Positions 8,561 to 15,725 of a stretch of 64,000 nt of DNA are shown in pieces. The stretch is from Hydrogenophaga sp. GTDB lineage: Bacteria; Pseudomonadota; Gammaproteobacteria; Burkholderiales; Burkholderiaceae_C. The notes under the pieces are model-generated. The model saw nothing but the letters and a program-made list of their open reading frames with translations. It ran no database searches and had not been told where the DNA came from. How positions within the stretch are numbered: the first letter of the stretch is position 1; the number at the start of each line of letters is the position of its first letter. The translations under genes and the position numbers were made by a program. The stretch is taken from NCBI GenBank assembly GCA_016790705.1, contig JAEUOT010000067.1, positions 1 through 64,000 on the forward strand, written 5' to 3'.

Positions 8561-8609
8561 ACCCTGCCATCACGCTCCGCCACCGCGCGGGTCGTCTGCC
8601 ACCCCTCAC

Positions 8610-9500
8610 ATGACTTCTTCGCATCGTTGGGCACAGGCCGTGCCCCTGCTGGCCGTTCTGGGCTCCGTCGTCGCACTGGGCATCGGCACCTCGTTCGCCA
8701 AACAGTTGTTTCCGCTGGTCGGCTCCCTGGGCACGACCGCCCTGCGTGTCGGTTTTTCTGCCTGCTGGCTGCTGCTGATCTGGCGACCCTGGCGCTGGGC
8801 GCTGAGCAAGGCCGACGCCCTCAGCCTGGTGCGCTACGGCATGGCGCTGGGCTGCATGAACCTCATGTTCTACCAGTCGCTCCGGACAATCCCGTTCGGC
8901 GTTGCCGTGGCGATCGAGTTCAGCGGCCCCATGGCCGTGGCGTTCTTCACCTCGCGCCAGCGCATCGACTACCTCTGGCTCGCGTTTGCTGTCGTCGGCC
9001 TGGGCCTGCTGCTGCCGCTGGGGCACGACATTGCGACGCTCAACCCGGAAGGCGTGATGTTCGGGCTGGGCGCCGCCATCTGCTGGGCGGCCTACATCCT
9101 GTTCGGCAAGAAGGTCGGACACCTGCACGCCGGCCACTCGGTGGCGCTGGGCCTGACCATGGCCGCCATCACCGTCGTGCCCTTCGGCGTCTGGCACGCC
9201 GGCAGCGCGCTGCTCAAGCCCGAGATCCTGCTCTATGGCCTGGGCGTGGCCGCCGTGTCCAGCGCCATTCCGATTTCGCTGGAGATGGTCGCGCTGCAGC
9301 GCCTCACGCCCGCCGCCTTCGGCGTCATGGCCAGCATGGAGCCGGCCGTGGCCGCGCTCATGGGCGTGCTGGTGCTCGACGAACACCTCACCGGCCTGCA
9401 GTGGCTGGCCATCCTGCTGGTGATGAGCGCTGCCGCCGGCAGCGCGGCGACCGCCAAACCCGAAACCCACCGCGGACCGGCGGACGAGATCGTCCAGTAG
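8610..9500 (+). CDS. EamA/RhtA family exporter
   Basis: This 296-residue protein has about ten hydrophobic segments arranged as two EamA repeats, the usual drug/metabolite transporter layout. Stretches such as LMFYQSLRTIPFGVAVAIEF, GPMAVAF and MASMEPAVAALMGVLVLDE are typical of RhtA, the threonine/homoserine exporter. It lies in the inner membrane. The substrate is inferred from family likeness only. It runs in the same direction as aroE and converges with the radical SAM unit, its stop lying 9 bp from the stop of the opposite gene. Confidence 0.85.
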   Translation: MTSSHRWAQAVPLLAVLGSVVALGIGTSFAKQLFPLVGSLGTTALRVGFSACWLLLIWRPWRWALSKADALSLVRYGMALGCMNLMFYQSLRTIPFGVAVAIEFSGPMAVAFFTSRQRIDYLWLAFAVVGLGLLLPLGHDIATLNPEGVMFGLGAAICWAAYILFGKKVGHLHAGHSVALGLTMAAITVVPFGVWHAGSALLKPEILLYGLGVAAVSSAIPISLEMVALQRLTPAAFGVMASMEPAVAALMGVLVLDEHLTGLQWLAILLVMSAAAGSAATAKPETHRGPADEIVQ

Positions 9501-9509
9501 GACCTTCGG

Positions 9510-10400
9510 TCACTGGTGGGTGTCGAAGGCGAGCGTGGGCAGCAGCAGCCATTGCCAGGCCGCTTGTGCGATCGAACGCTCCAGCAGTTGGGCGACCACA
9601 TCGGCCGCTTGTTGGTGCAGAGCGTCGCGGTCGGAAGCACCAAGGTCCGCGTCGACCGAAAAGCCGAGGCTCTCGGAAAACTCGCAGGTGCAGCGCCCGC
9701 GCGTACTGTCCACGGCCAGCCGCACCGGCAGGAGTCGCACGCCGGGCCTGAGCGCAAGGGACAGGAAGCCTTTCGAGACGGGCCTCGGGCAACCGAACAC
9801 CGTCGCCATGACGGCGGCGTGACTGGCGTAGGAAAAATCGGCGTAGGTGCAGAGCACGCCCCCTTCGGCCAGCACCTCGTTGATGCGCCGCACCGCACGC
9901 GTTCCCTGCCCGGCCACCTCGATGCCGTCGGCGGCCAGCGACGTGTCCAGACCTTCGCCATAGACGACACACCGCCGCCCCCGAAGCGCCTGCCGGATCA
10001 CCTCCAGACTGTCCACGAGCGCCATCGTCATCGGCAACACCAGCAGCGTGGGTTGCCCCAGGGTCTCCTGGTACCAGTGCCCGTGCTCCACCTGCAGATC
10101 CAGCGCCGGGCGCGCCACGCCTTGCAGCCAGAGCGCGTCCCGGGCTTCGCACCAGATCCGGTGCGCCAGATGCTGCGCCAGCCGGGAATCGTCGACATCC
10201 AGCCCCACCCGGGCGAAGGCCTTTTTCAGGTGGCCGTTTTCCCCGTAGGGATCACAGGCCACCAGACGACGGGCCAGGGCATCGGCCGCCTGCTCCTGTC
10301 CGGACAGCAGCTCGCAGCCCAGCCAGTCGTTGCGCAGTCCGAGCAACGACTGCTGCAGGGACATCCGTGGGTCCATCAAGGTCGTCGCATCTCGCTTCAT
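9510..10400 (-). CDS. LpxL-like (lipid A acyltransferase fold) protein linked to a radical SAM enzyme
   Basis: This 296-residue protein has no obvious name. Its second half has the LpxL/HtrB layout: a hydrophobic strand (TLLVLPMTMALVD, 118-130), INEVLAEGGVLCTYADF (173-189), VFGCPRPVSKGFLSLA (201-216), LLPVRL and the WQWLLLP end. Where acyltransferases carry HX4D/E, this one shows T125-X4-D130, so the catalytic histidine seems replaced. The start ATG overlaps the stop of the radical SAM gene (ATGA), which implies coupled translation. It could acylate or bind the product of that unit, or be a non-catalytic scaffold. The fold assignment is by eye. Confidence 0.5.
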   Translation of the reverse strand: MKRDATTLMDPRMSLQQSLLGLRNDWLGCELLSGQEQAADALARRLVACDPYGENGHLKKAFARVGLDVDDSRLAQHLAHRIWCEARDALWLQGVARPALDLQVEHGHWYQETLGQPTLLVLPMTMALVDSLEVIRQALRGRRCVVYGEGLDTSLAADGIEVAGQGTRAVRRINEVLAEGGVLCTYADFSYASHAAVMATVFGCPRPVSKGFLSLALRPGVRLLPVRLAVDSTRGRCTCEFSESLGFSVDADLGASDRDALHQQAADVVAQLLERSIAQAAWQWLLLPTLAFDTHQ

Positions 10401-11791
10401 GACAGGCTCCTGCGGTAGGCGAGCAGTCGCTCGCTGCGCGAGAGGCTGTCGGAAATGCGGTCGAACGCCAGTTGGGCCACCGCGCAGCCCAGGGCCCAGA
10501 CATCCTCCAGGCCCTGCGCATGGGCCAGGCAGGTACCGCCGCACACGCCGTACCACAGACAGTCCCCGCACATGCTGTGGCGGTTCATGTCGCGCGAGCG
10601 GATGGCCCTGGCCGTTTCGCCCGCGCGTGCCGCTTCAAGGCTGTCGGTGGCGACGTTGCCCAGACCGGCCAGCGGACCCTGCGGATCGATGCAGTCGCAG
10701 GCCTCGATCACCCCGTTGGCCGAGATCGACAACAGATCACGCGCGGCCCCGCAATCGCCGCGCATGCACATGTTGCCGCCCGGCCCCTTGATGAAGTTGT
10801 CGAGGTACTTGGTCACCGGCTTGACGGGAAACCCGTCGAACTCGCCGCGCTCGACCGCGTCGAACAGCTCGGACCAGGACCGCAACACCTCCTCGGCGTC
10901 GGGCTCCATGTCCGTGGCGTGGCGGGCCCGCCCGATCGGCTGGAACAGGCTCCAGTCCCACGCCGCCATCCCCTGGTCCCTGAAAAACTGCGCGATCGGG
11001 TAGAGCCGATGGGCATTGATCGCGGTGACCGTGGTCATGACCCCGCAACTGCGCACAAAGCGCGGAAACCGGCTCAGGGCCTTCTCGAACAGCGCAAAGC
11101 TGCCATTGCCGTTGTGCAGGATCCGGAAGCGGTCGTTGACCGGGGCATCGCCATCGAGCGACACCCCCCAGTCGATGCCGTGCTCGACCGAAAAACGGAC
11201 CATGCGCTCGTCCAGCCGCGTCAGGTTGGTCTGGCCGGTGAAGTCGATCTGCTTGCCGCGCTCCGCCGCGAGCGCCTGACCGGCCAGGACGATCTTCTCG
11301 ATGTGCGGCCACAGCAGCGTGGGCTCGCCGCCGTGCAGGATCACCCACAACCGCTGGTCCACCAGATCCAGCGCCTGGGCGAGCACGCGCTCGACATCCG
11401 CGACCGGCAGCACCGTGGCGCGCTCCATGTCCTCGTGGTCGTAGCAGTAGGTGCACGCCAGATTGCAGGCGTTGGTCAGCTTGAGGATGACCGTGTTGAG
11501 CGTGTCGTGCGGCGGTCGCCACTGCGGGTAGCCGATGCCCTGCGCCTTCAACTGCTCGTGCAGCGCACCCAGCCTCGACGTCAGGGGAGAAGGCGGCAAG
11601 GTCTCCATCGGGCTGGGAAGGAGCGGGATCAGATCGGCGTCCCGTGCGTCCAGCATCAGCCAGGCCCCCGAGAGACGATCCATCAGCATCTCGCCGCCGG
11701 CGCGCTGAAGATGCCGCACGCGCTCCGGCTGAAACTGCCTGGACGAGCGGCGAAGGCCGAGGCTCGCCACAGGAATGGCCGTGATCTGCAT
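10397..11791 (-). CDS. Radical SAM/SPASM maturase-like enzyme
   Basis: This 464-residue protein has the [4Fe-4S]/AdoMet motif CNLACTYC at residues 109-116, the GGEP motif at 154-157, and a C-terminal SPASM region with cysteines at 342, 347, 365, 367, 408, 411, 417, 421 and 436 that can bind two auxiliary clusters. This is the layout of sulfatase-maturing enzymes and of enzymes that modify ribosomal peptides. No sulfatase lies nearby. The gene immediately upstream encodes a 121-aa protein (gap 61 bp) and the next gene overlaps by 4 bp, so its substrate may be that small protein. The first 90 residues are a non-catalytic N-terminal region that could be a recognition domain. Confidence 0.88.
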   Translation of the reverse strand: MQITAIPVASLGLRRSSRQFQPERVRHLQRAGGEMLMDRLSGAWLMLDARDADLIPLLPSPMETLPPSPLTSRLGALHEQLKAQGIGYPQWRPPHDTLNTVILKLTNACNLACTYCYDHEDMERATVLPVADVERVLAQALDLVDQRLWVILHGGEPTLLWPHIEKIVLAGQALAAERGKQIDFTGQTNLTRLDERMVRFSVEHGIDWGVSLDGDAPVNDRFRILHNGNGSFALFEKALSRFPRFVRSCGVMTTVTAINAHRLYPIAQFFRDQGMAAWDWSLFQPIGRARHATDMEPDAEEVLRSWSELFDAVERGEFDGFPVKPVTKYLDNFIKGPGGNMCMRGDCGAARDLLSISANGVIEACDCIDPQGPLAGLGNVATDSLEAARAGETARAIRSRDMNRHSMCGDCLWYGVCGGTCLAHAQGLEDVWALGCAVAQLAFDRISDSLSRSERLLAYRRSLS

Positions 11792-11852
11792 GGGGTTCTC
11801 CTTGAAGGGTGCGAAAGACCGGCGGCCTTCCGCACCGGTGGACAGACTGCGC

Positions 11853-12218
11853 TTACTTGCTCACGTGCTTCGCGTCTTCGAGACGGTGAACGACCATCTG
11901 CGACTCGATGTGCACATTGGCCTTGACGCCGGACAGCGGCGTGATGGATGCATTGAAGTCGTCCATCACGGGGTCGGTGAAGTCCTCGATGCGACGCCGC
12001 CGGTCACAGCAGGCCCGGGTCCACTGGGCCCACACCCCGGGATCGGCCGCGATGTTCGACCCCAGGGCCACCCGGTTCACCCCGACCGGCTGCAGGGCTT
12101 CCGGCAGCGCGGCCAGCGTCTTGTCCGCGTGTTCGGACACGTACTTGGCGACCTCGGCCTCGCTCATCTTGGTCAGGCTGAGCGACTTCGGTGCTTTCAG
12201 GTTGATGACTTGAGCCAT
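11853..12218 (-). CDS. 121-aa protein, candidate substrate/precursor of the radical SAM enzyme
   Basis: I do not recognise this family. The start at MAQVINLKAP has a ribosome site (AAGGAGTG) just upstream; the open frame further upstream is not protein-like. The N-terminal part (about 15-60) looks helical and acidic/basic mixed. The middle holds WAQWTRACCDRRRR with adjacent cysteines at 70-71 followed by four arginines. The C-terminal third is polar (VHIESQMVVHRL). It heads the unit with the radical SAM enzyme and the LpxL-like protein. It is longer than most modified peptides and could be precursor, leader-binding partner or an unrelated subunit. Confidence 0.6.
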   Translation of the reverse strand: MAQVINLKAPKSLSLTKMSEAEVAKYVSEHADKTLAALPEALQPVGVNRVALGSNIAADPGVWAQWTRACCDRRRRIEDFTDPVMDDFNASITPLSGVKANVHIESQMVVHRLEDAKHVSK

Positions 12219-12373
12219 GTTCACTCCTTGGTTGGTTTCGATGAATGAATCGACCTGATGCACGCAAGGGCGCCCGACGTCCGATGCCGGCCTCTTCTTC
12301 TCAACTGACCCCAACAGCGATCCACCACCGCCTTCAGCCGCTCCACGCCACACAGGTCGAAGCGGAGGTTAGG

Positions 12374-12400
12374 CCTGCCTGTCAAGGGACTCCAGGCAGG
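12374..12400 (-). promoter_or_regulatory. Inverted repeat overlapping a TTGACA hexamer upstream of the radical SAM unit
   Basis: CCTGCCTG (12374-12381) and CAGGCAGG (12393-12400) form a perfect 8-bp inverted repeat with an 11-nt spacer. A perfect leftward -35 hexamer TTGACA (12385-12380) overlaps it, about 160 bp before the small-protein start. No convincing -10 follows at 17-18 bp, so an activator-dependent promoter or plain operator is possible. Confidence 0.35.
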
Positions 12401-12489
12401 CAGTCACAGCGTTTCTGTGAATAAATCACGCTGCCGCGTACTCGGCACAACAAGACTTGCACCACGCGGTGATGTCCGCCGACGCGAGA

Positions 12490-12900
12490 TCAGCGTGTCT
12501 CGGGCTCCACCGGCAGGCGGTGAGCATCCAGCGCCCAGGGCGCGTGCGATCCGAAGAACACATTGCTCGTCGGCCACTGTTCCAGCTCCGTGTGGAACAA
12601 GGCCCGGGCGATGTGCAGTTCTCCGGGATAACGCGGCGAGCGGAAAAACATCGGGCTGCCGCAGCGCCCGCAGAAGCCGCGTCCGGCCCCTTCCGCAGTC
12701 TCGTACCAGCGCAACGTGTCCTCGGGTGAAGTGATCTCGACGGCAGGCGCCAGAAAACCCACCCAGGTGACGAAGGGCGCGCCGTGGGCGCGCTGGCAGC
12801 GGGTGCAGTGGCAATGCGCGACCCACTGCGCTGGCTGCACGGCCGAAAACCGCACGGCCCCGCAAAGACAACTTCCCACAGCCACTGGCGACACAGTCAC
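12490..12900 (-). CDS. GFA/CENP-V domain protein
   Basis: This 136-residue protein belongs to the glutathione-dependent formaldehyde-activating enzyme family. It shows the three zinc-cysteine groups of the fold: CLCG near residue 11, CHCTRC near 30, and FCGRCGSPMFF near 77. The family includes Gfa but most members have unknown substrates, so only the fold is called. It begins with GTG. It is divergent from the VOC gene at 13008 and in line with the radical SAM unit 271 bp further on, but that distance and the intervening inverted repeat suggest separate transcription. Confidence 0.85.
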   Translation of the reverse strand: MTVSPVAVGSCLCGAVRFSAVQPAQWVAHCHCTRCQRAHGAPFVTWVGFLAPAVEITSPEDTLRWYETAEGAGRGFCGRCGSPMFFRSPRYPGELHIARALFHTELEQWPTSNVFFGSHAPWALDAHRLPVEPETR

Positions 12901-13007
12901 CTCCTCGGACGCATCTGACCGGCGAACCCGGCCCGAGACACATCATCGCCGCTTCCCGTCGCCCTGTCTTTCCGGCTAAGGTAGGCGCCCCAGCGAAGGA
13001 GACCGCC

Positions 13008-13487
13008 ATGCCCGCCAAGAACACCATCTGCCTCTGGTTCGACGGCACCGCCGAAGAAGCCGCGCGCTTCTACGCCGCCACCTTCCCCGACAGCGCCGTG
13101 GGCGCGATCATGCGTGCGCCCGGCGACTACCCCGCAGGCAAGCAAGGCGACGTGCTCACCGTCGAATTCACCGTCATGGGCATCCCCTGCCTCGGCATGA
13201 ACGGCGGCCCGGGCGTGCCGCACGGCATGGCCTTCTCGTTCCAGGTCGCCACCGACAACCAGGCCGAGACCGACCGCCTGTGGAACGCCATCATCGACAA
13301 CGGAGGCTCAGCCAATGCCTGCGGCTGGTGCCAGGACAAATGGGGCCTGTCGTGGCAGATCACCCCGCGCGCCCTGACCGCCGCGATCACCGACCCCGAC
13401 CGCGCCGCGGCCAAGCGGGCGTTCAACGCGATGATGGAGATGACGAAGATTGATATTGCAGTGATCGAGGCAGCTCGGCGCGGTTGA
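13008..13487 (+). CDS. VOC family protein (PhnB/3-demethylubiquinone methyltransferase-like)
   Basis: This 159-residue protein starts MPAKNTICLWFDGTAEEAARFYA and contains PCLGMNGGP, MAFSFQV and the CGWCQDKWGLSWQITPRAL ending, all typical of the PhnB-like branch of the vicinal oxygen chelate superfamily. Despite some database names, such proteins are not proven methyltransferases, and their substrates are mostly unknown. A GAAGGAG ribosome site precedes the ATG. It faces away from the GFA gene and may share a control region of about 107 bp with it. Confidence 0.85.
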   Translation: MPAKNTICLWFDGTAEEAARFYAATFPDSAVGAIMRAPGDYPAGKQGDVLTVEFTVMGIPCLGMNGGPGVPHGMAFSFQVATDNQAETDRLWNAIIDNGGSANACGWCQDKWGLSWQITPRALTAAITDPDRAAAKRAFNAMMEMTKIDIAVIEAARRG

Positions 13488-13591
13488 GTGCAAAGCCCCG
13501 GACATCAAGCCAGCGAAGCGGTCTCAAACTCTAAAAAAAATCGGCTTCGTTCCCTTGTGGGTGAGTCGATACGTCAAGACCTGGACGTCAC

Positions 13592-14188
13592 TCAGAACGG
13601 TTTGAGGAAGCCACGGAGTTGCATATCGCCCTTCTGTGGGTTGAACAGATCAACGCGCCGATGCGTGAAGCCCACACCGTCACCCGTCTGGCCAACTTCA
13701 CCATTGATGTCTTCGTATCCTTCCGAGGTGTTACCTTCAATCGCATGAAAGCTGACGCCGTCGCAGTCCAGGACCATGCCCGTATGACCATGTGAGGGGG
13801 AGTCGAGGTGCTGCCAGATGGCAATGGCACCGGCGAGTGGCAAGTTCTGAACACGTTGAGTGAGCGGGGTCTTGGTCCAGACCGTCATGCAAGTGCCGGA
13901 AGCGAACAGGGGCGAAACCAGCCCTGTCTTCAATTCAGCGTAAGCGATGCAGGTTTGCATGAACGACATGCACCACGCGTCCCCCGAGCCAAGACCAACG
14001 GTCTTGAGGAAAAGTTCAACTTCAGGACCCTTGTTCTTCTGGACTTCCTTGATACCCAAACAGGCCACTGTTGCCTGCACAAACAATTGGCGCACCCGCT
14101 TCTTGCGGATGGAGTCTTGCGCCAGCGGATCGTTGGCGATCAGGCCATCGATGAGCGCCACCGCATCCGCATGAATCTTTCTTGGCAT
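13592..14188 (-). CDS. NlpC/P60-CHAP-like cysteine hydrolase (putative peptidoglycan amidase)
   Basis: This 198-residue protein has a papain-like amidase pattern: AWCMSF gives a nucleophile at C73, HGHTGMVL a histidine at about 135, and AIEGNTS a third polar residue at 151-153. Such domains cut peptide bonds in peptidoglycan. No signal peptide, holin, immunity-like gene or secretion gene is visible next to it. It could be a phage-derived lysin, a secreted toxin or an orphan. The gene is AT-richer than its neighbours and lies next to a transposase scar, which suggests acquisition by transfer. Confidence 0.65.
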   Translation of the reverse strand: MPRKIHADAVALIDGLIANDPLAQDSIRKKRVRQLFVQATVACLGIKEVQKNKGPEVELFLKTVGLGSGDAWCMSFMQTCIAYAELKTGLVSPLFASGTCMTVWTKTPLTQRVQNLPLAGAIAIWQHLDSPSHGHTGMVLDCDGVSFHAIEGNTSEGYEDINGEVGQTGDGVGFTHRRVDLFNPQKGDMQLRGFLKPF

Positions 14189-14392
14189 GTATCTCTCCCG
14201 AGGTGAGTTGGACTTGAAATCTGACGAATGAAAGGGCCTTCCCCGTCCCGAGTGATCCGCGCAATCGCGGGGTGCGGCATCCAGGTGCCACGCAGTGAAG
14301 TGCGAGCGCTCATCGACTCACTCATATGTTGAAAGGGGAAGTCCGTGGCCATCGTATCTGCGGTATCTGCGGGCCACGTATCCACGCGCAAC

Positions 14393-14504
14393 GATCTGGC
14401 AAAGAACGTGTTTTCTGTTTACGGCACGGATGAAGCGGGCAAGCGTGGCACGAACGACACGGCCGTCGCCACCGCCATCTGCGAAGCCGTCACCCAGCCC
14501 CGCG
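14393..14504 (+). pseudogene. IS110-family transposase remnant
   Basis: The plus frame reads DLAKNVFSVYGTDEAGK followed directly by RGTNDTAVATAICEAVTQP. The first part matches the N-terminal DEDD-type start of IS110-family transposases, and the second matches the KRGKNDAADA..AICEAVTRP segment that normally lies many residues later. The two are fused, so the middle of the domain is deleted and the rest of the gene is missing. It ends over the stop codon of the efflux adaptor gene. Between 14189 and 14392 I see no gene. Confidence 0.6.
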
Positions 14505-15725
14505 CGCCATCACCGGCTGCCCATCCTTCATCCCGCTCCCTGGATAGAGGATCACCGTCTCCCCGGCCTTCAGCCCGTCCTTGACCCAGGCGCTCTCCGC
14601 GTTGCGGTCGCTGAAGCTCACCGGCCTCGCGTGGGCCTTGCCCTCCTCCACCACGAACACCTGCCAGCCTTCGCCCTGGCGCACCAGCGCGGCCGAGGGA
14701 ACGAGCAAGGCGCCGTCCTGGGCCGAGACGGTGATACGTGCGTCGACACGGAAGCCGTCGCCGAGTTTCTGCAGTGTCTGCGCGTCGGCCTTGAGCGCGA
14801 CGACGACGTTGACGCGCTGTTCCTCGATGCCCAGGGCCGAGGTCTTGGTGAACGCCGCGGGTTCGACGCGCGTCACCTGACCGGCCAATGGCGGCTGGCT
14901 GCGGCCGGTGCTCAGTTGCACCGGGGCGCCGGCGGCGATGCGCGGGGCGTCGCCCGAGAGCACGTCGACCACCGCTTCCATGGCGCCGGTGTCGCCGATC
15001 TCCAGCAGCGGCGCGCCGGCCTGCACGGGTTCGCTGCTGTCCTTGTGCAGCTTGATCACGCGGCCGTTGACCGGGCTCTTGAGCGACCACAGCCCTTGCG
15101 CCGCACCGCCCGCCGGTTCGGCGCGGCCGAGCGCGGCGCGGGCTTCGCCGGCGGCGTGTTCGGCGGCGGCCAGTTGCGCCTGCGCGGCCTTGAGCGACTG
15201 GGCGGCGGCGTCGCGCGCGAGGCGGCTCTGGTCCAGGGCCGAGGGCGCGATGAACTTGTCCCGGGCGAGCTGCGCGGAGCGTTCGGCTTCGAGCGTGGCC
15301 TGGGCCAGCTCGGTCTGCGCGCGCTGCACGTTGGCGGCGGCGGAGGTCCGGGCTGCGTCGGCGCTGCCCACGCGTTCCTGCAGCACACCGCGGGTGCGGG
15401 TGTCGATCATGCCGGGCGCGGCGGGCGCGAGCACGGCGACCACATCGCCGGCCTTGACCACATCGCCGACCTTGAGCGTGGGTCGCTGCAGTTGCGCGGC
15501 GGTGGGCGCAGCGACCAGGTAACGCTGCTGCAGGCGCAGCTGGCCGTCTTCCTCGATCACCTGCTCGAAGCGGCCCTGGGCGACCGCGGCGGTGTCCACG
15601 TCCAGCGGACGTGGCCGGTAGGCGGCCCACACCAGCACGGCCACGGCAGCCAGCGCGCCCGCGCCCACGGCCCAGCGGCGCGTGGGAGTCCAGCCTGTTT
15701 TCTTGGGGTTGTTCGTGTTGTTCAT
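14490..15725 (-). CDS. HlyD/MacA-family periplasmic adaptor of an ABC efflux system
   Basis: This 411-residue membrane-fusion protein has one N-terminal anchor (about residues 18-36), a barrel-sandwich/lipoyl region on either side of a long alanine-rich coiled coil (about 105-215), and a C-terminal beta-barrel domain. It should link the inner-membrane permease to an outer-membrane channel. Its ATG overlaps the stop of the permease gene (ATGA), so translation is coupled. It is the last gene of a leftward ATPase-permease-adaptor operon. No outer-membrane factor gene is present here. Substrate unknown. Confidence 0.88.
   Translation of the reverse strand: MNNTNNPKKTGWTPTRRWAVGAGALAAVAVLVWAAYRPRPLDVDTAAVAQGRFEQVIEEDGQLRLQQRYLVAAPTAAQLQRPTLKVGDVVKAGDVVAVLAPAAPGMIDTRTRGVLQERVGSADAARTSAAANVQRAQTELAQATLEAERSAQLARDKFIAPSALDQSRLARDAAAQSLKAAQAQLAAAEHAAGEARAALGRAEPAGGAAQGLWSLKSPVNGRVIKLHKDSSEPVQAGAPLLEIGDTGAMEAVVDVLSGDAPRIAAGAPVQLSTGRSQPPLAGQVTRVEPAAFTKTSALGIEEQRVNVVVALKADAQTLQKLGDGFRVDARITVSAQDGALLVPSAALVRQGEGWQVFVVEEGKAHARPVSFSDRNAESAWVKDGLKAGETVILYPGSGMKDGQPVMARGAG

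Noticed and set aside
9510..10571. Longer form of the LpxL-like protein starting upstream of 10400
   Set aside because: The first 57 residues would lie within the radical SAM gene and are arginine/proline-rich without structure; the ATGA overlap gives a natural start.
10397..11791. Radical SAM protein as a sulfatase-maturing enzyme
   Set aside because: No sulfatase gene with a CXPXR motif is present anywhere in the window, and the linked small protein is a better candidate partner.
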